A DNA stretch of 64,000 bases from JAWHTC01 sp032586155 (GCF_032586155.1 NZ_JAWHTC010000001.1:1225855-1289854), one strand, 5' to 3'; shown: positions 8,756 through 18,320, counted from the first letter of the stretch. Notes: generated from the letters alone by a model not told the origin. Made by a program: numbers and translations.

Positions 8756-9598
8756 TTACGTCCAGGTTAGAACCTTGTGATCGACGCAGGTGATGAAGCG
8801 TCCGGCGGTGATGCGATAGTTGGTCGGACTGTTCTCGACCCCGTGCAGGTAGGAAGCGTTCATGAAATAAAGATCGCCGCGCCGAATCTTGACGCGGACT
8901 TTTTCGAACTGGTCAGCATAGTCGATCGGATAAGGGTAACCGGTTTTTTCCAGCCCCAACTTGGCGCGTACCGCGTCATCGGGGCGATGGTTCCACATCA
9001 CCGTTGCGCTGCCTTCAGCATCGTCGGCGATGCACAGATTGACGGCGACCGTGTGTTTGCCTGCACCGATCTCGAACCCGTCTTCGGCGGCCTGGGCCAC
9101 CTGGGCACTGTCATCATGGGGGTGCAGCGTCATCGCCCCATTGTCGAGCCATTTCCGGGTGGTGGCAAAGTTGCCCTGCCCCCCTAGGTGGCGGGCCTGG
9201 CGGTAAAGCTTGCCGCGTTTTAGGAACGCCCGCTCGAGCGCGTCGTCGAAAAACAGGTTCTGCACGGTCTTGGCGGCCAGAACCGAGTACAGGTCGATCA
9301 CATGTTCCATGTGCTTGACGGTTTCGCGGACATACTCTTCGCCGTTGCGCTGGAACTGGGTGGACCCGATCTGCTGGTTGCGCACCAGACCATCTTCGCC
9401 GCGGTCACTGCCATCTGCGGCAATGATCTGGTTGAAACGTTGTTCCAGCTTGCGACAATCGTCGAGATCGGCAAAATCCCGAAGCACGACCAGGCGGATA
9501 CCATCCACGCCGCCCTGCTCGATGAACTGAGTCAACAGGTCGGCATCGTATTCGCCCTTTGCGCATTCGAGAATACCAATCGATTGATCGTCAAGCAT
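8756..9598 (-). CDS. 2-oxoglutarate/Fe(II)-dependent oxygenase family protein
   Basis: The protein (about 280 residues) has the jelly-roll oxygenase signature: a proximal H-x-D in LHPHDDSAQ, a distal His in SYLHGVENS, and an Arg-x-Thr/Ala...Arg tail (NYRITAGRF) that would hold 2-oxoglutarate. Enzymes of this fold hydroxylate or desaturate small molecules or peptides. I chose the ATG at 9598 over an in-frame TTG at 9610. The gene faces the B12-protein gene tail to tail; a shared pathway is possible but not shown. Confidence 0.72.
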   Translation of the reverse strand: MLDDQSIGILECAKGEYDADLLTQFIEQGGVDGIRLVVLRDFADLDDCRKLEQRFNQIIAADGSDRGEDGLVRNQQIGSTQFQRNGEEYVRETVKHMEHVIDLYSVLAAKTVQNLFFDDALERAFLKRGKLYRQARHLGGQGNFATTRKWLDNGAMTLHPHDDSAQVAQAAEDGFEIGAGKHTVAVNLCIADDAEGSATVMWNHRPDDAVRAKLGLEKTGYPYPIDYADQFEKVRVKIRRGDLYFMNASYLHGVENSPTNYRITAGRFITCVDHKVLTWT

Positions 9599-9768
9599 GT
9601 CCACCCCCAATTGTGTTTCCGATCACGCGCTCACGCACCACTTTGCTCCCCTTTAACGCGAAGTGCACGCCACAGCTACAGAAAATATTGCACCTCGACA
9701 CCCGCGAAGAACCGACTTCTTATAGAAGCGAGCCCCGTTTTCTCCCTTTGAGCCTGCACAGGTGCCCC

Positions 9769-10749
9769 ATGATCCCTTATTCCATTCTTGATCTTTCGCC
9801 CATTCCCGAAGGGGGCAGTGCAAGTGACGCGCTGTGGCGAACCGGTGAGCTGGCGCGACACGCCGAAGCCTGGGGGTACAAGCGCTACTGGCTGGCTGAG
9901 CATCACAACATGCCCGGTATTGCATCATCCGCAACCGCAGTGTTGATCGCGCATGTGGCCAGTCAAACCGAAACGATACGGGTCGGCTCCGGCGGGGTAA
10001 TGTTGCCCAACCATGCGCCGCTGGTGATTGCCGAACAGTTCGGCACCCTGTCCACGCTTTACGGTGATCGGATCGATCTGGGTCTAGGCCGCGCACCGGG
10101 AACCGATGCGCGAACCGCCCATGCCCTGCGCCGTGGTCGGATGGAGGACAATTTCCCGGACGAGGTGGTCGAACTTCTGGGCTATCTCAGCCCCTCGGTT
10201 GCCGACCAACCGGTGCGCGCCATTCCCGGCGAAGGTACCAAGGTGCCGGTCTGGATTCTGGGCTCATCGCTCTTTGGGGCGCAACTGGCGGCCCATCTTG
10301 GCCTGCCCTACGCCTTTGCCTCGCATTTTGCACCCGACGCGTTGGAACCGGCCATCCAGACCTATCGCGAGAGGTTCCAACCCGGCCTGACCAAGGCGCC
10401 GTGTTTCATGCTGGCGGTCAACGTCTTTGCCGCCGACACGGATGTCGACGCCCACCGGCTGCGGTCCTCGCAGCTCTTGGGCTTCATCAACCTGCGAACC
10501 GGACGCCCGGGCCCGCTTCCAGCGCCCGTTGATGACATTGCAACGGTCGCGACGCCGCAGGTCGTGCAAACCGCCGATTCTCAGTTGCGTGTCGCCGCGG
10601 TTGGGGCGCCGGACACGGTACGCGCGCAGCTCGCGGCAATGATCGAACGCTACCAACCGGACGAGTTGATCCTGACCGGACAAATCCACGATCATGCGGC
10701 GCGGTTGAAAAGCTTCGAAATCGCGGCGGATATTCTGAAAAACCTGTGA
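9769..10749 (+). CDS. LLM-class flavin-dependent oxidoreductase (luciferase-like)
   Basis: The 326-residue product begins with the family pattern IPYSILDLSPIPEG and continues with RYWLAEHHNMPGIASSA, VGSGGVMLPNHAPLVIAEQFGTL and LGLGRAPGTD, all typical of the MsnO8/YhbW-like group of bacterial luciferase relatives that use reduced FMN. An open frame extends upstream to 9559 but the extra residues are unlike the family, so the ATG at 9769 is preferred. The natural substrate is unknown. It stands alone, followed by a tRNA on the other strand. Confidence 0.85.
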   Translation: MIPYSILDLSPIPEGGSASDALWRTGELARHAEAWGYKRYWLAEHHNMPGIASSATAVLIAHVASQTETIRVGSGGVMLPNHAPLVIAEQFGTLSTLYGDRIDLGLGRAPGTDARTAHALRRGRMEDNFPDEVVELLGYLSPSVADQPVRAIPGEGTKVPVWILGSSLFGAQLAAHLGLPYAFASHFAPDALEPAIQTYRERFQPGLTKAPCFMLAVNVFAADTDVDAHRLRSSQLLGFINLRTGRPGPLPAPVDDIATVATPQVVQTADSQLRVAAVGAPDTVRAQLAAMIERYQPDELILTGQIHDHAARLKSFEIAADILKNL

Positions 10750-10752
10750 AAG

Positions 10753-10829
<77 letters not shown>

Positions 10830-10924
10830 ACGGATCCGCTCTATAACGACCCTGCCCGCCCCCCGCAATCACCAAATTCGCGGTTTTGCGGTGGACATTA
10901 CCCGGCTGCGCGCAATGATGCGGC

Positions 10925-12418
10925 ATGGACAGGTTCAAGGTTTCGCTCTGGCTGTTGGTTTTGCTGCAGGCGGCTGTTTCGGCCGCCTCGCTTGTGGTGG
11001 AGATCGTGGCCGGTCGATTGTTGGCCCCGTATGTAGGCATGTCACTTTACACCTGGACCTCGGTCATTGCGGTGGTGCTGGCGGGGTTTTCGCTGGGTCA
11101 TTGGATCGGCGGGAGACTGGCCGAACGTGCGGGCCGGGCGGCGCTGACAGCCACCGGCTGGGCCTTGTTGGCGGCAGCCCTGACCACGGCGCTGGCGATC
11201 TTCCTGCTCCGGCTTCTGGCCGGCCCTGTGCTGCAGGGCGTGGACCATCCGGTATGGGGCATCGCCATCCTGAGTTTTCTGGTGTTTTCCCTGCCATCGA
11301 CCTTTGCTGGCATTCCGGCACCGGTGCTGGCCAAGATTGCCGTTGAATCCGGCGATCGGCCCGGTCAGGCGCTCGGCGCGATCTTTGCGGCCGGGGCCGT
11401 GGGAGCAATTGCCGGTACGTTGTTGGCCGGGTTCCTGTTCATCTCGTGGCTGGGGTCAAGCCTTACCCTGGCGCTGGTCACGGTGATCTATGTTCTTGCT
11501 GCGCTGATCTGCCTGCAATTGGCGCGATCGCGATTGATCTGGGCCCTGCTGGCAATGGCAGTGGCCCTGGCCCTAGCGGGCAGCGCGCTTGCCCTGCCCA
11601 ACCCCTGTACGGTCGAAAGCCGCTATTTCTGCCTGCGGTCGGTCGATGTGTCCGCCAGTCCGGATCATCCTGCAAGACTAATGGTGATCGACCATCTTGC
11701 CCATGGCATATCATCCCGCGATGCGCCGCAGGTGCAGTTCACCGAACATGCCGCGATGCTGGCCGCCCTGTCGCATATCCGCAGCGAGCGGCCGGATTTC
11801 TCAACGTTCTTCATCGGTGGTGGGTCCTATTCGATCCCGCGGGCCTTTGCCCTGAAAAACACCGGAGCACGCGTTGTCGCCGAGATCGACCCGGAAGTGA
11901 CCGCCATGGCGATCCGTGATTTCTGGTTCGATCCCGAAACCGCGACAATCCTGCATGAGGATGCGCGCCAAGCCCTAAAAACCCGGCCCCAGCGATATGA
12001 CATCATCGTCGGCGACGCGTTCACCGACGTGGCAGTGCCCGCCCACTTGGTCACCCGCGAGTTTTTTGAACTGGTCCAATCTCGACTCAGCCCAGGCGGC
12101 AGTTTCCTGATGAACGTGATTGACTACGAGGGACGCTTGCTTGCGCTGGCCTCGGTTGCGCGTACTCTGAGCGAAGTATTCCCGGAAATCGAAATCTGGA
12201 CCAACACAACGCCACCTGCCCCCGGCGCGCGGGTCGTGTTTGTCATTGCGGCCGGAGACACTACCAGCGAAGCGTCACGTGTCACGGTGCCGGCACCAGA
12301 CCAGACCGAGTTCGGCGCGATTGCCCCGGGGTGGGTTTCCAAATTGATCGCAGAAAAAGGGACGGTTCTGACCGACGACTATGCGCCGATCGACCGTCTG
12401 GTGGGACGGCCCGACTGA
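10925..12418 (+). CDS. Membrane-anchored spermidine-synthase-like protein
   Basis: The 497-residue protein has two parts. Residues 1-220 contain about six to seven hydrophobic helices resembling half a transporter. Residues 235-490 look like a polyamine-synthase/SAM-binding Rossmann domain, with FIGGGSYSIPRAF as the first motif, AEIDPEV as the second, and the late block DIIVGDAFTDVAVPAHLVTREFF. Fused proteins of this type are common in proteobacteria but mostly uncharacterised; polyamine synthesis is not demonstrated. The gene is isolated. Confidence 0.75.
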   Translation: MDRFKVSLWLLVLLQAAVSAASLVVEIVAGRLLAPYVGMSLYTWTSVIAVVLAGFSLGHWIGGRLAERAGRAALTATGWALLAAALTTALAIFLLRLLAGPVLQGVDHPVWGIAILSFLVFSLPSTFAGIPAPVLAKIAVESGDRPGQALGAIFAAGAVGAIAGTLLAGFLFISWLGSSLTLALVTVIYVLAALICLQLARSRLIWALLAMAVALALAGSALALPNPCTVESRYFCLRSVDVSASPDHPARLMVIDHLAHGISSRDAPQVQFTEHAAMLAALSHIRSERPDFSTFFIGGGSYSIPRAFALKNTGARVVAEIDPEVTAMAIRDFWFDPETATILHEDARQALKTRPQRYDIIVGDAFTDVAVPAHLVTREFFELVQSRLSPGGSFLMNVIDYEGRLLALASVARTLSEVFPEIEIWTNTTPPAPGARVVFVIAAGDTTSEASRVTVPAPDQTEFGAIAPGWVSKLIAEKGTVLTDDYAPIDRLVGRPD

Positions 12419-12479
12419 TGCGTCGCGCCGTCCGTTTTCACTGTCCAAGCTGATACCTAAGGCCTGCGCCCCAGATCGC

Positions 12480-12608
12480 TTATTCTACAACGTTGCCGTA
12501 TTTGTCGTAGGTCGGCTCAGGGGCGACCATCACTTCGGGCTCGGGCTGGGCACAAGCGGCGAGGAAACCGGCAGTTGCGAAGATGGCGGCGGCTTTGATC
12601 AACTTCAT
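12480..12608 (-). CDS. Small lipoprotein (42 residues)
   Basis: This short gene encodes a signal sequence MKLIKAAAIFATAGFLAAC ending in a lipobox (LAAC, Cys19) and a mature tail rich in Pro and Glu (QPEPEV, PEPTYDKYGN). GGAG sits seven bases before the ATG. It should be exported, lipid-modified and attached to the inner or outer membrane. Very short lipoproteins with this PEPTYDKYGN-type tail seem common in Roseobacters, but no function is known to me. It lies downstream of sufS on the same strand, 140 bases away. Confidence 0.75.
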   Translation of the reverse strand: MKLIKAAAIFATAGFLAACAQPEPEVMVAPEPTYDKYGNVVE

Positions 12609-12748
12609 TGTTGAACTCCATTTTTTTCAAACACAGCAAGTCTAACCGCGCTTTTGGCGCGAGTCGATCATTCAAATGCGCGCGGGAGGCGGAATTCTGC
12701 CAGATGTGCGCAACCTGCAGCAGCGTCAATTATCAAAACCGCGTTGCT

Positions 12749-13969
12749 TCACCCAAAGAGCTGGTGCGCCAGTTCCAGTGCCTCAATCAGTTTGTCGATC
12801 TCGTCGCGGGTGTTGTACATGCCGAAACTGGCCCGACAGGTGGCCGACACCCCGAAATGATCCATCAACGGTCCGGCGCAGTGATGCCCGGCCCGCACCG
12901 CGACCCCCTTCTTGTCGAGAATCGTCGAAATGTCATGGGCATGGGCCGCGCCTTCCATCGTGAACGAGAAGATCGCCGCCTTGCCCGGCGCGGTGCCCTG
13001 CAAACCCAGCCAGTTCAGCCCTGTCAGACGTTCGCTCGCATAGCTTGCCAAGTCGGCCTCATGCGCGGCAATCTGATCCATGCCGATATCCATCAGGTAT
13101 TCGAGCGCCACGCCCATGCCGATGGTTTGAACGATGCCGGGCGTTCCGGCCTCGAACATCATCGGCGGATCATTATAGGTGACGGCGTCGCGGCTGACTT
13201 CTTTGATCATGTCACCACCCCCCAGGAACGGGCGCATTTCGGCCATGCGTTCTTTGCGGATGTAAATCGCGCCCGAGCCTGATGGACCGTAAAGCTTGTG
13301 GCCGGTTATCGGGTAGAAATCACAGCCAATGTCCTCGACATTGACCGGTGCGTGCACTGCGCCCTGACTGCCATCAACCAGCGTGGCAATGCCGCGCGCG
13401 CGCGCCGCATGGCATATGGTTTTCACATCCACCATCGTGCCCAACACATTGGAACACTGGGTAATCGCCACAAGCTTGGTCTTCGGTCCCATGGCGTCGA
13501 TCACCGCCTGCGGATCAAGCGCCCCGGTGGCATCCACATCAACCCATTTCAGCACAACCCCCTGGCGTTCTCGTAGAAAATGCCAAGGCACGATATTGGC
13601 GTGGTGTTCCATGACGCTGAGGATGATTTCGTCCCCGGCCTGAAACTGTGGCATGGCCCAACTATAGGCAATCAGGTTGATCCCTTCGGTTGTGCCGGAA
13701 TTGAAAACGATCTCGTTCTCGTCGCTTGCCCCCAGGAACCGGGCTACGATCCCGCGTACCGCCTCGTATTTGTCTGTGGCGAGATTAGAGAGGTAATGCA
13801 GACCCCGGTGCACGTTGGCGTATTCGTGGGAATAGGCCGTGGTCACCGCGTCGATCACGCATTGCGGCTTTTGAGCTGATGCGCCATTATCGAGATATAC
13901 CAAAGGCTTGTTGTTCACTTCTCGCGCAAGGATCGGAAAGTCCCGGCGGATTTTGTTGACGTCATACAT
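12749..13969 (-). CDS. sufS: Cysteine desulfurase SufS
   Basis: SufS is the PLP enzyme that takes sulfur from cysteine for Fe-S cluster assembly on SufBCD. Visible marks are YLDNGASAQKP near the N-terminus, the PLP lysine in ITGHKLYGPSG, and the active cysteine in RAGHHCAGPLM. Three in-frame ATGs stand close together; the third (13969) gives the family-typical start MYDVNKIRRDFPIL and the best distance to AAGGA; the first is at 13978. It is the last gene of the suf operon, starting 12 bases after a Yip1-like gene. Confidence 0.93.
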   Translation of the reverse strand: MYDVNKIRRDFPILAREVNNKPLVYLDNGASAQKPQCVIDAVTTAYSHEYANVHRGLHYLSNLATDKYEAVRGIVARFLGASDENEIVFNSGTTEGINLIAYSWAMPQFQAGDEIILSVMEHHANIVPWHFLRERQGVVLKWVDVDATGALDPQAVIDAMGPKTKLVAITQCSNVLGTMVDVKTICHAARARGIATLVDGSQGAVHAPVNVEDIGCDFYPITGHKLYGPSGSGAIYIRKERMAEMRPFLGGGDMIKEVSRDAVTYNDPPMMFEAGTPGIVQTIGMGVALEYLMDIGMDQIAAHEADLASYASERLTGLNWLGLQGTAPGKAAIFSFTMEGAAHAHDISTILDKKGVAVRAGHHCAGPLMDHFGVSATCRASFGMYNTRDEIDKLIEALELAHQLFG

Positions 13970-13981
13970 CGGCATCATTCC

Positions 13982-14581
13982 TTAGCCTGTCATGCCTTCA
14001 CCCAGTGCCCCAACCATGAGCACGAAGAGCACCAACCCCGCCATCATCAGGCCAAAGGCCAGCGCCAGAACGCTCACGGCCTTGAGCGGATTGTTAAAAC
14101 CATGCACGCGATCGATGAAAGCGATCAGGATCCACACCCCCCAGAAAAACGCGATGAAATGCACCATGCTGGCAAGGCCGACGGCGACCAGAGTCAGGAT
14201 AATCACGATCACCTGGACCCCGGCCTGCACCAATTGCAGCCAAGTAAATGTGGCCAGCATGTCATGCAGGCGCCCGTTGCCGCCAAGCGCGCGACCGGCC
14301 CAGAACAGCACGAAAATGATTAGCACGAACACCCCGGTACCCAGAACCGCCAGCATCCCTGGCTTGAAGAAGATCGGCGGGGTGATGGCGATCTGTTCCG
14401 GAGTCGGCGGCACAAGTTGCAGGCCCAGCGAAATCAGCAGCGCATTAAGCACAGCCGCGAGAACCACAGCGCTCCACAGGGTTTCGTTGGACAAACCATG
14501 ACGTAGGGTCATGATCTGACCAGCCGCCTCCTTGGGGCTGAAAAGTGTCATTTTGACAAGGGCTTGCCAATCGATATTCAT
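13982..14581 (-). CDS. Yip1-like membrane protein
   Basis: The 199-residue protein has five hydrophobic segments and the Yip1-family feel: a soluble N-terminal helix (LVKMTLFSPKEAAGQIM) followed by clustered membrane helices with ALGGNGRLHDMLATFTWLQ. Its role is unknown. It starts one base before the end of the second Yip1-like gene and is followed directly by sufS, so it is co-transcribed with Fe-S assembly genes. Confidence 0.75.
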   Translation of the reverse strand: MNIDWQALVKMTLFSPKEAAGQIMTLRHGLSNETLWSAVVLAAVLNALLISLGLQLVPPTPEQIAITPPIFFKPGMLAVLGTGVFVLIIFVLFWAGRALGGNGRLHDMLATFTWLQLVQAGVQVIVIILTLVAVGLASMVHFIAFFWGVWILIAFIDRVHGFNNPLKAVSVLALAFGLMMAGLVLFVLMVGALGEGMTG

Positions 14582-14582
14582 G

Positions 14583-15059
14583 TTAATGCCTCGCCTCGAT
14601 CAGACCCGAGAGCCAGAACCAGAGAAAGGCCGCCAACCAGATCACTCCAACCAGTGTCAGGCCCGGCCCGGGACCGGCAAACCCGGCCATCAACCCCCAA
14701 AGCAGCATCACTGGCCCGGTTGCCAGCAAAGCCCAGAACAACGCAATCCGCGCGCCATAGGGCGTGCCGTGACCGCCAAGAGCGCGACTGATGAAATGGC
14801 TGATCAGCGCTAGAGTGTAAAACACCAGCGGCATAATCAGAAGCCAGGCAAACAGCGTCGCGCCCAGATTCACGTTCAGCTCTTCACCGTTCAGATGGGC
14901 CTCACGCGACAGGCGCGGCCATTGTGCAACGAAGACAACGATACAGCCCACCATCAAGGTGATCAGCGCCCTATCCTCGCGCACGCCCGCGTCGAGAATC
15001 CGTCGGATCACCCGGCGCGGGCCGCGGTAGGTCGCGGCGATATCGGCTACGATCGACAT
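14583..15059 (-). CDS. Second Yip1-like membrane protein
   Basis: The 158-residue protein has about four membrane helices and shares with its downstream neighbour the block ISRALGGHGTPYGARIALFW, which aligns with ALGGNGRLHDMLATFTW. The two are probably diverged duplicates. The start at 15059 (MSIVADIAAT) is preferred because GGAAGGGAAGGGGC lies just upstream; a longer frame to 15188 overlaps sufD and is not family-like. It sits between sufD and the other Yip1-like gene. Confidence 0.75.
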   Translation of the reverse strand: MSIVADIAATYRGPRRVIRRILDAGVREDRALITLMVGCIVVFVAQWPRLSREAHLNGEELNVNLGATLFAWLLIMPLVFYTLALISHFISRALGGHGTPYGARIALFWALLATGPVMLLWGLMAGFAGPGPGLTLVGVIWLAAFLWFWLSGLIEARH

Positions 15060-15084
15060 CGTCAGTTGCCCCTTCCCTTCCTGC

Positions 15085-16377
15085 CTAGTCGCGACGGTGC
15101 CGCGCCAACCAGCCTTCCAGCCGACCGACGATCTCGTCACGCATGCGTTCGTCTTCGATCTCATCCACCGCTTCGGCAAGGAAGGCAAGAGTCAGAAGGT
15201 CGGTTGCGTCGTTTGTCGGCACTCCGCGCGAACGCAGGTAGAACATTGCCTCCTCGTCGATCGCACCGCTGGTCGAGCCGTGTGAACAGGCCACGTCATC
15301 GGCATAGATTTCCAGCTCAGGCTTGGCGAGGAACTGACTGTCGTCATCCAGAAGCAGCGATTGCGACTTCTGGTAGCCATCTGTCTTCTGGGCGTCCGGT
15401 TTGACCAAGATTTTGCCCTGAAACACACCGGTCGCCCCGTTGCGCAGTACTTTCTTGAACACCTGTCGGCTTTCGCAGGCCAGCGCGTCATGGGTGATAA
15501 ACACGGTGTCGTCGTGGTGGAAATCACCATCTCCAAGGCAGGCACCTGCGACATGGGCCACCGCATCATCGCCGGTCAGCTCAATCACACATTCATTGCG
15601 TGTCAGCATCCCGTTGACGGTCAGCGTGAAGCTTTTGAACGTGCTCTCCTGGCCCAGCCGGGCAAAGATATGCGTGGCGGCGCGGCGTTCATGATCGCGG
15701 CCCTGGGCCCGGACATGGTGGAACGCAGCATTGTCAGCCACGTCCACTTCCAGAACGGTATTAAGGCGTGCCGCGCCGGGACCGTTTTCCAGGAGTGTCA
15801 GTTCAGCGCCCTCTTCCAGCTTGACCAGGTGATGCATCACCGCGTCCGAGTTGTCGGACCGGTGCAGATAGACCAGGCTAACGGGCTTTGCCGCCTGCCC
15901 GGTGACGCGGATCACCGCACCATCCGCCGCCAGTGCTGTGTTTAACACTGCCAGCGGGCGGTCTACCGGGGTCTGACCGGCGGTTTCCAGCGTGCCGTAG
16001 AGGTCTTTGGCCCAGTGGATATCCTTGGCGCCAGCGTCGCCAAGACGCTCGATTTCGATCCCAGCTATCTCAAGCGGGTCCGACGCGTCGGCATCAAACA
16101 CGCCATCGACAAAAACCACCTTGAGCCGGTCGATCTCATCAAAGACCGGGGCTTCATCGTGATCGAACACCGCCGCCTTTGGCGCATCCGCCTGCGTCAG
16201 GGTGTCTGGCCGGGTGTACTTCCAATACTCGTCACGCCGTCCGGGCAGGCCCATGTCACGCAGTCGGGCCAGTGCGTCCTCGCGCGCCGTCGTGATCCAC
16301 GCACCCCCTGCGGGCAGCGACGCCCCATCAAGCCGCGTTGCCGCAGCCTCTTGTTTTGCCTTGCGAATCGCGTTCAT
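15085..16377 (-). CDS. sufD: Fe-S cluster assembly protein SufD
   Basis: The 430-residue protein is the SufD subunit of the SufBC2D scaffold that builds Fe-S clusters in the cytoplasm. It has a helical N-terminus, then the beta-helix core and the conserved C-terminal block FLAKPELEIYADDVACSHGSTSGAIDEEAMFYLRSRG (residues about 350-390), including the conserved CSHG cysteine and histidine. Its start shares the base at 16377 with the sufC stop region, indicating tight coupling. Confidence 0.93.
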   Translation of the reverse strand: MNAIRKAKQEAAATRLDGASLPAGGAWITTAREDALARLRDMGLPGRRDEYWKYTRPDTLTQADAPKAAVFDHDEAPVFDEIDRLKVVFVDGVFDADASDPLEIAGIEIERLGDAGAKDIHWAKDLYGTLETAGQTPVDRPLAVLNTALAADGAVIRVTGQAAKPVSLVYLHRSDNSDAVMHHLVKLEEGAELTLLENGPGAARLNTVLEVDVADNAAFHHVRAQGRDHERRAATHIFARLGQESTFKSFTLTVNGMLTRNECVIELTGDDAVAHVAGACLGDGDFHHDDTVFITHDALACESRQVFKKVLRNGATGVFQGKILVKPDAQKTDGYQKSQSLLLDDDSQFLAKPELEIYADDVACSHGSTSGAIDEEAMFYLRSRGVPTNDATDLLTLAFLAEAVDEIEDERMRDEIVGRLEGWLARHRRD

Positions 16378-17132
16378 TACGCCACCTCGGCCAGGATGTC
16401 GGCATAGCCGTTATGTTCCACTTCCAGCGCCAGCTCGGGACCGCCGGTTTTGACGATGCGGCCATCGGCCATGATATGCACCACGTCCGGTTTGATGTGA
16501 TCGAGCAGGCGCTGGTAGTGGGTGATCACAAGGAACCCGCGCTCGGGCGAACGCAGCGCGTTCACGCCTTCCGACACCAGTTTCATCGCATCCACGTCCA
16601 ACCCCGAGTCGGTCTCGTCTAGGATGCACATTTTAGGTTCCAGCATCGCCATCTGCAGGATCTCGTTGCGCTTTTTCTCACCGCCCGAGAACCCCACGTT
16701 GACCGGGCGTTTCAGCATGTCAGCGTCGATCTTCAGCGTCTTGGCCTTGGCACGGATCACCTTGAGGAACTCGGTTGCGCTCATCTCTTCTTCGCCGCGT
16801 GCCTTACGTTGGGCGTTCACCGCGGTGCGCAAGAAGGTCATGTTGCCAACGCCGGGAATTTCCACCGGGTATTGAAAGGCAAGGAACAGGCCCATCGCTG
16901 CGCGTTCCTCGGCCTCCAGCTCCAGCAGGTCCTCGCCATCGAGCGTGGCCGAACCGCCGTTCACCTCGTAGCCGTCACGGCCAGACAGAACATAGCTGAG
17001 CGTCGATTTACCCGACCCGTTCGGACCCATGATCGCATGAACCTTGCCGGGCTCGATTGTCAGATCGACACCTTTGAGGATTTGTTTGTCCTCATCTTCC
17101 AGTTTGACCTTCAGGCCCTTGATTTCCATCAT
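16377..17132 (-). CDS. sufC: Fe-S cluster assembly ATPase SufC
   Basis: SufC is the ABC-type ATPase of the SufBCD scaffold. The 251 residues hold Walker A GPNGSGKST, the Q-loop FLAFQYPVEIPG, signature VGFSGGEKKR and Walker B MCILDETDSGLDVD, all SufC-typical. I start it at the ATG at 17132 (MMEIKGLKV), which has AGGGA eight bases upstream and aligns with the family start MLEIKNL; a longer frame begins at 17162. Confidence 0.95.
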   Translation of the reverse strand: MMEIKGLKVKLEDEDKQILKGVDLTIEPGKVHAIMGPNGSGKSTLSYVLSGRDGYEVNGGSATLDGEDLLELEAEERAAMGLFLAFQYPVEIPGVGNMTFLRTAVNAQRKARGEEEMSATEFLKVIRAKAKTLKIDADMLKRPVNVGFSGGEKKRNEILQMAMLEPKMCILDETDSGLDVDAMKLVSEGVNALRSPERGFLVITHYQRLLDHIKPDVVHIMADGRIVKTGGPELALEVEHNGYADILAEVA

Positions 17133-17225
17133 GTCGCGTTCCCTTTCATGTAACGCGTGCACGGGCGCGACCCGATGGCGGCACCCTGCACGGAGTTTTC
17201 GAATTTGTGTTTGAGTTTCGAGCGA

Positions 17226-17759
17226 TCAGCCCAGCGTAAACACCATGTCGCGGAACTGCGCCGTATTGGGTTTCGTGCTGGCAAGAACATTGGCGACCCA
17301 GTCGTAGGAAAACACCTGCGCCCATAAATCGGGTTCCAGATGCACAAGGTTGTGCATCAGGCCCAGCATTGCCACCAACCCGGCAAGGCTTAGCACCATG
17401 TGCGTCTTGTGGCTGAGACTGAAGAACAGCCGGCAGGTGAAGATCAACGCCAGGGCCAGCATCACCTCGCCACCCAGGATATAGTCTGGATGCGAGAATT
17501 CCTCGGGAATCTCTCCGATGCTGAACGTGGTGAACTTGGCTGCGACAAACGAGAGGGCCCCAACCGCCAGTGCCAGGGGCGTTTTCACCACCCAACCGGT
17601 GCAGGTCCCTTTGGCCTGACGAAGCGCTTTCCGGGCGCCGATGATCTGCCGCTCGTCTCCGGTCAGCATCTCGGTAATGCCGGTTCCCCGGGCCTCGATG
17701 CGATGGATGCGCGCCGCAAACTCCGAATGTCCCTGTGCCGATGTGGCCATTACAAGCAT
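17226..17759 (-). CDS. Membrane protein of unknown function in the suf operon
   Basis: The 177-residue protein has a charged N-terminal half (residues 1-50, with HRIEARGTGITEML) and four hydrophobic helices after residue 58. I do not recognise a family. The segment SFVAAKFTTFSIGEIPEEFSHPDY lies between the first and second helix. It sits between sufC and a small DUF4926-like protein, with about 95-130 base gaps on each side. The start may be this ATG or one three codons later. Confidence 0.65.
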   Translation of the reverse strand: MLVMATSAQGHSEFAARIHRIEARGTGITEMLTGDERQIIGARKALRQAKGTCTGWVVKTPLALAVGALSFVAAKFTTFSIGEIPEEFSHPDYILGGEVMLALALIFTCRLFFSLSHKTHMVLSLAGLVAMLGLMHNLVHLEPDLWAQVFSYDWVANVLASTKPNTAQFRDMVFTLG

Positions 17760-17888
17760 CCACTCCCCAGCGGGTCCCCCAAGCAGGGTCTAGAGGCAGA
17801 ATGCGGCAATCGCTTGACGAAAGGATGAAAAACCCGGTCGTTAACGAGCAGTTTTGCCCGGCAGGATATGACACACAAACAGTTTGCA

Positions 17889-18320
17889 TCAGTCTTTGAT
17901 CATCCTGCTGAAAAGCCGGGCAATCGCGAACCCCGCCAGGATGCCGCCACCGACAGCGTACATCGGGTTGATCTGTGCCATGGGGAACCCCTGGACCAGG
18001 CCAATGCCGGCCAGACCGCCAAGCGCAGGCAGTACGAAAGGAAACCATGACAGAATCGTCTGACCACGACTCATCGGAGGCGCGGCCACGGTTGCGTGCC
18101 GGATGTGCTTGAACAGCGACAAGTCCAGCTCGACCAGGAAAGCATCTCCGAATTGGTCATAGTCGAACTCAACCATGACGCTTTCGACCGGTGTGCCGCG
18201 CAGCTCGACAATCCGCCCCTGCGCCCCTGCGGGGATCTTCATGCCGAGGTTGGCAACATCTTTGACCAATTCGATGACATCGTATTGCCGCGGCTCAATG
18301 CGTGCTGTTTCACCTGTCAT
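17889..18320 (-). CDS. DUF4926-like protein with membrane anchor
   Basis: The first 75 residues (YDVIELVKDVANLGMKIPAG, then AQGRIVELRGTP and VEFDYDQFGDAF) match the DUF4926 pattern, a small beta fold often near toxin-like or regulatory genes. The rest is a membrane segment pair (about residues 92-135). Its start overlaps the FkbM-gene stop by four bases (ATGA), so the two are coupled. Function unknown. Confidence 0.6.
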   Translation of the reverse strand: MTGETARIEPRQYDVIELVKDVANLGMKIPAGAQGRIVELRGTPVESVMVEFDYDQFGDAFLVELDLSLFKHIRHATVAAPPMSRGQTILSWFPFVLPALGGLAGIGLVQGFPMAQINPMYAVGGGILAGFAIARLFSRMIKD

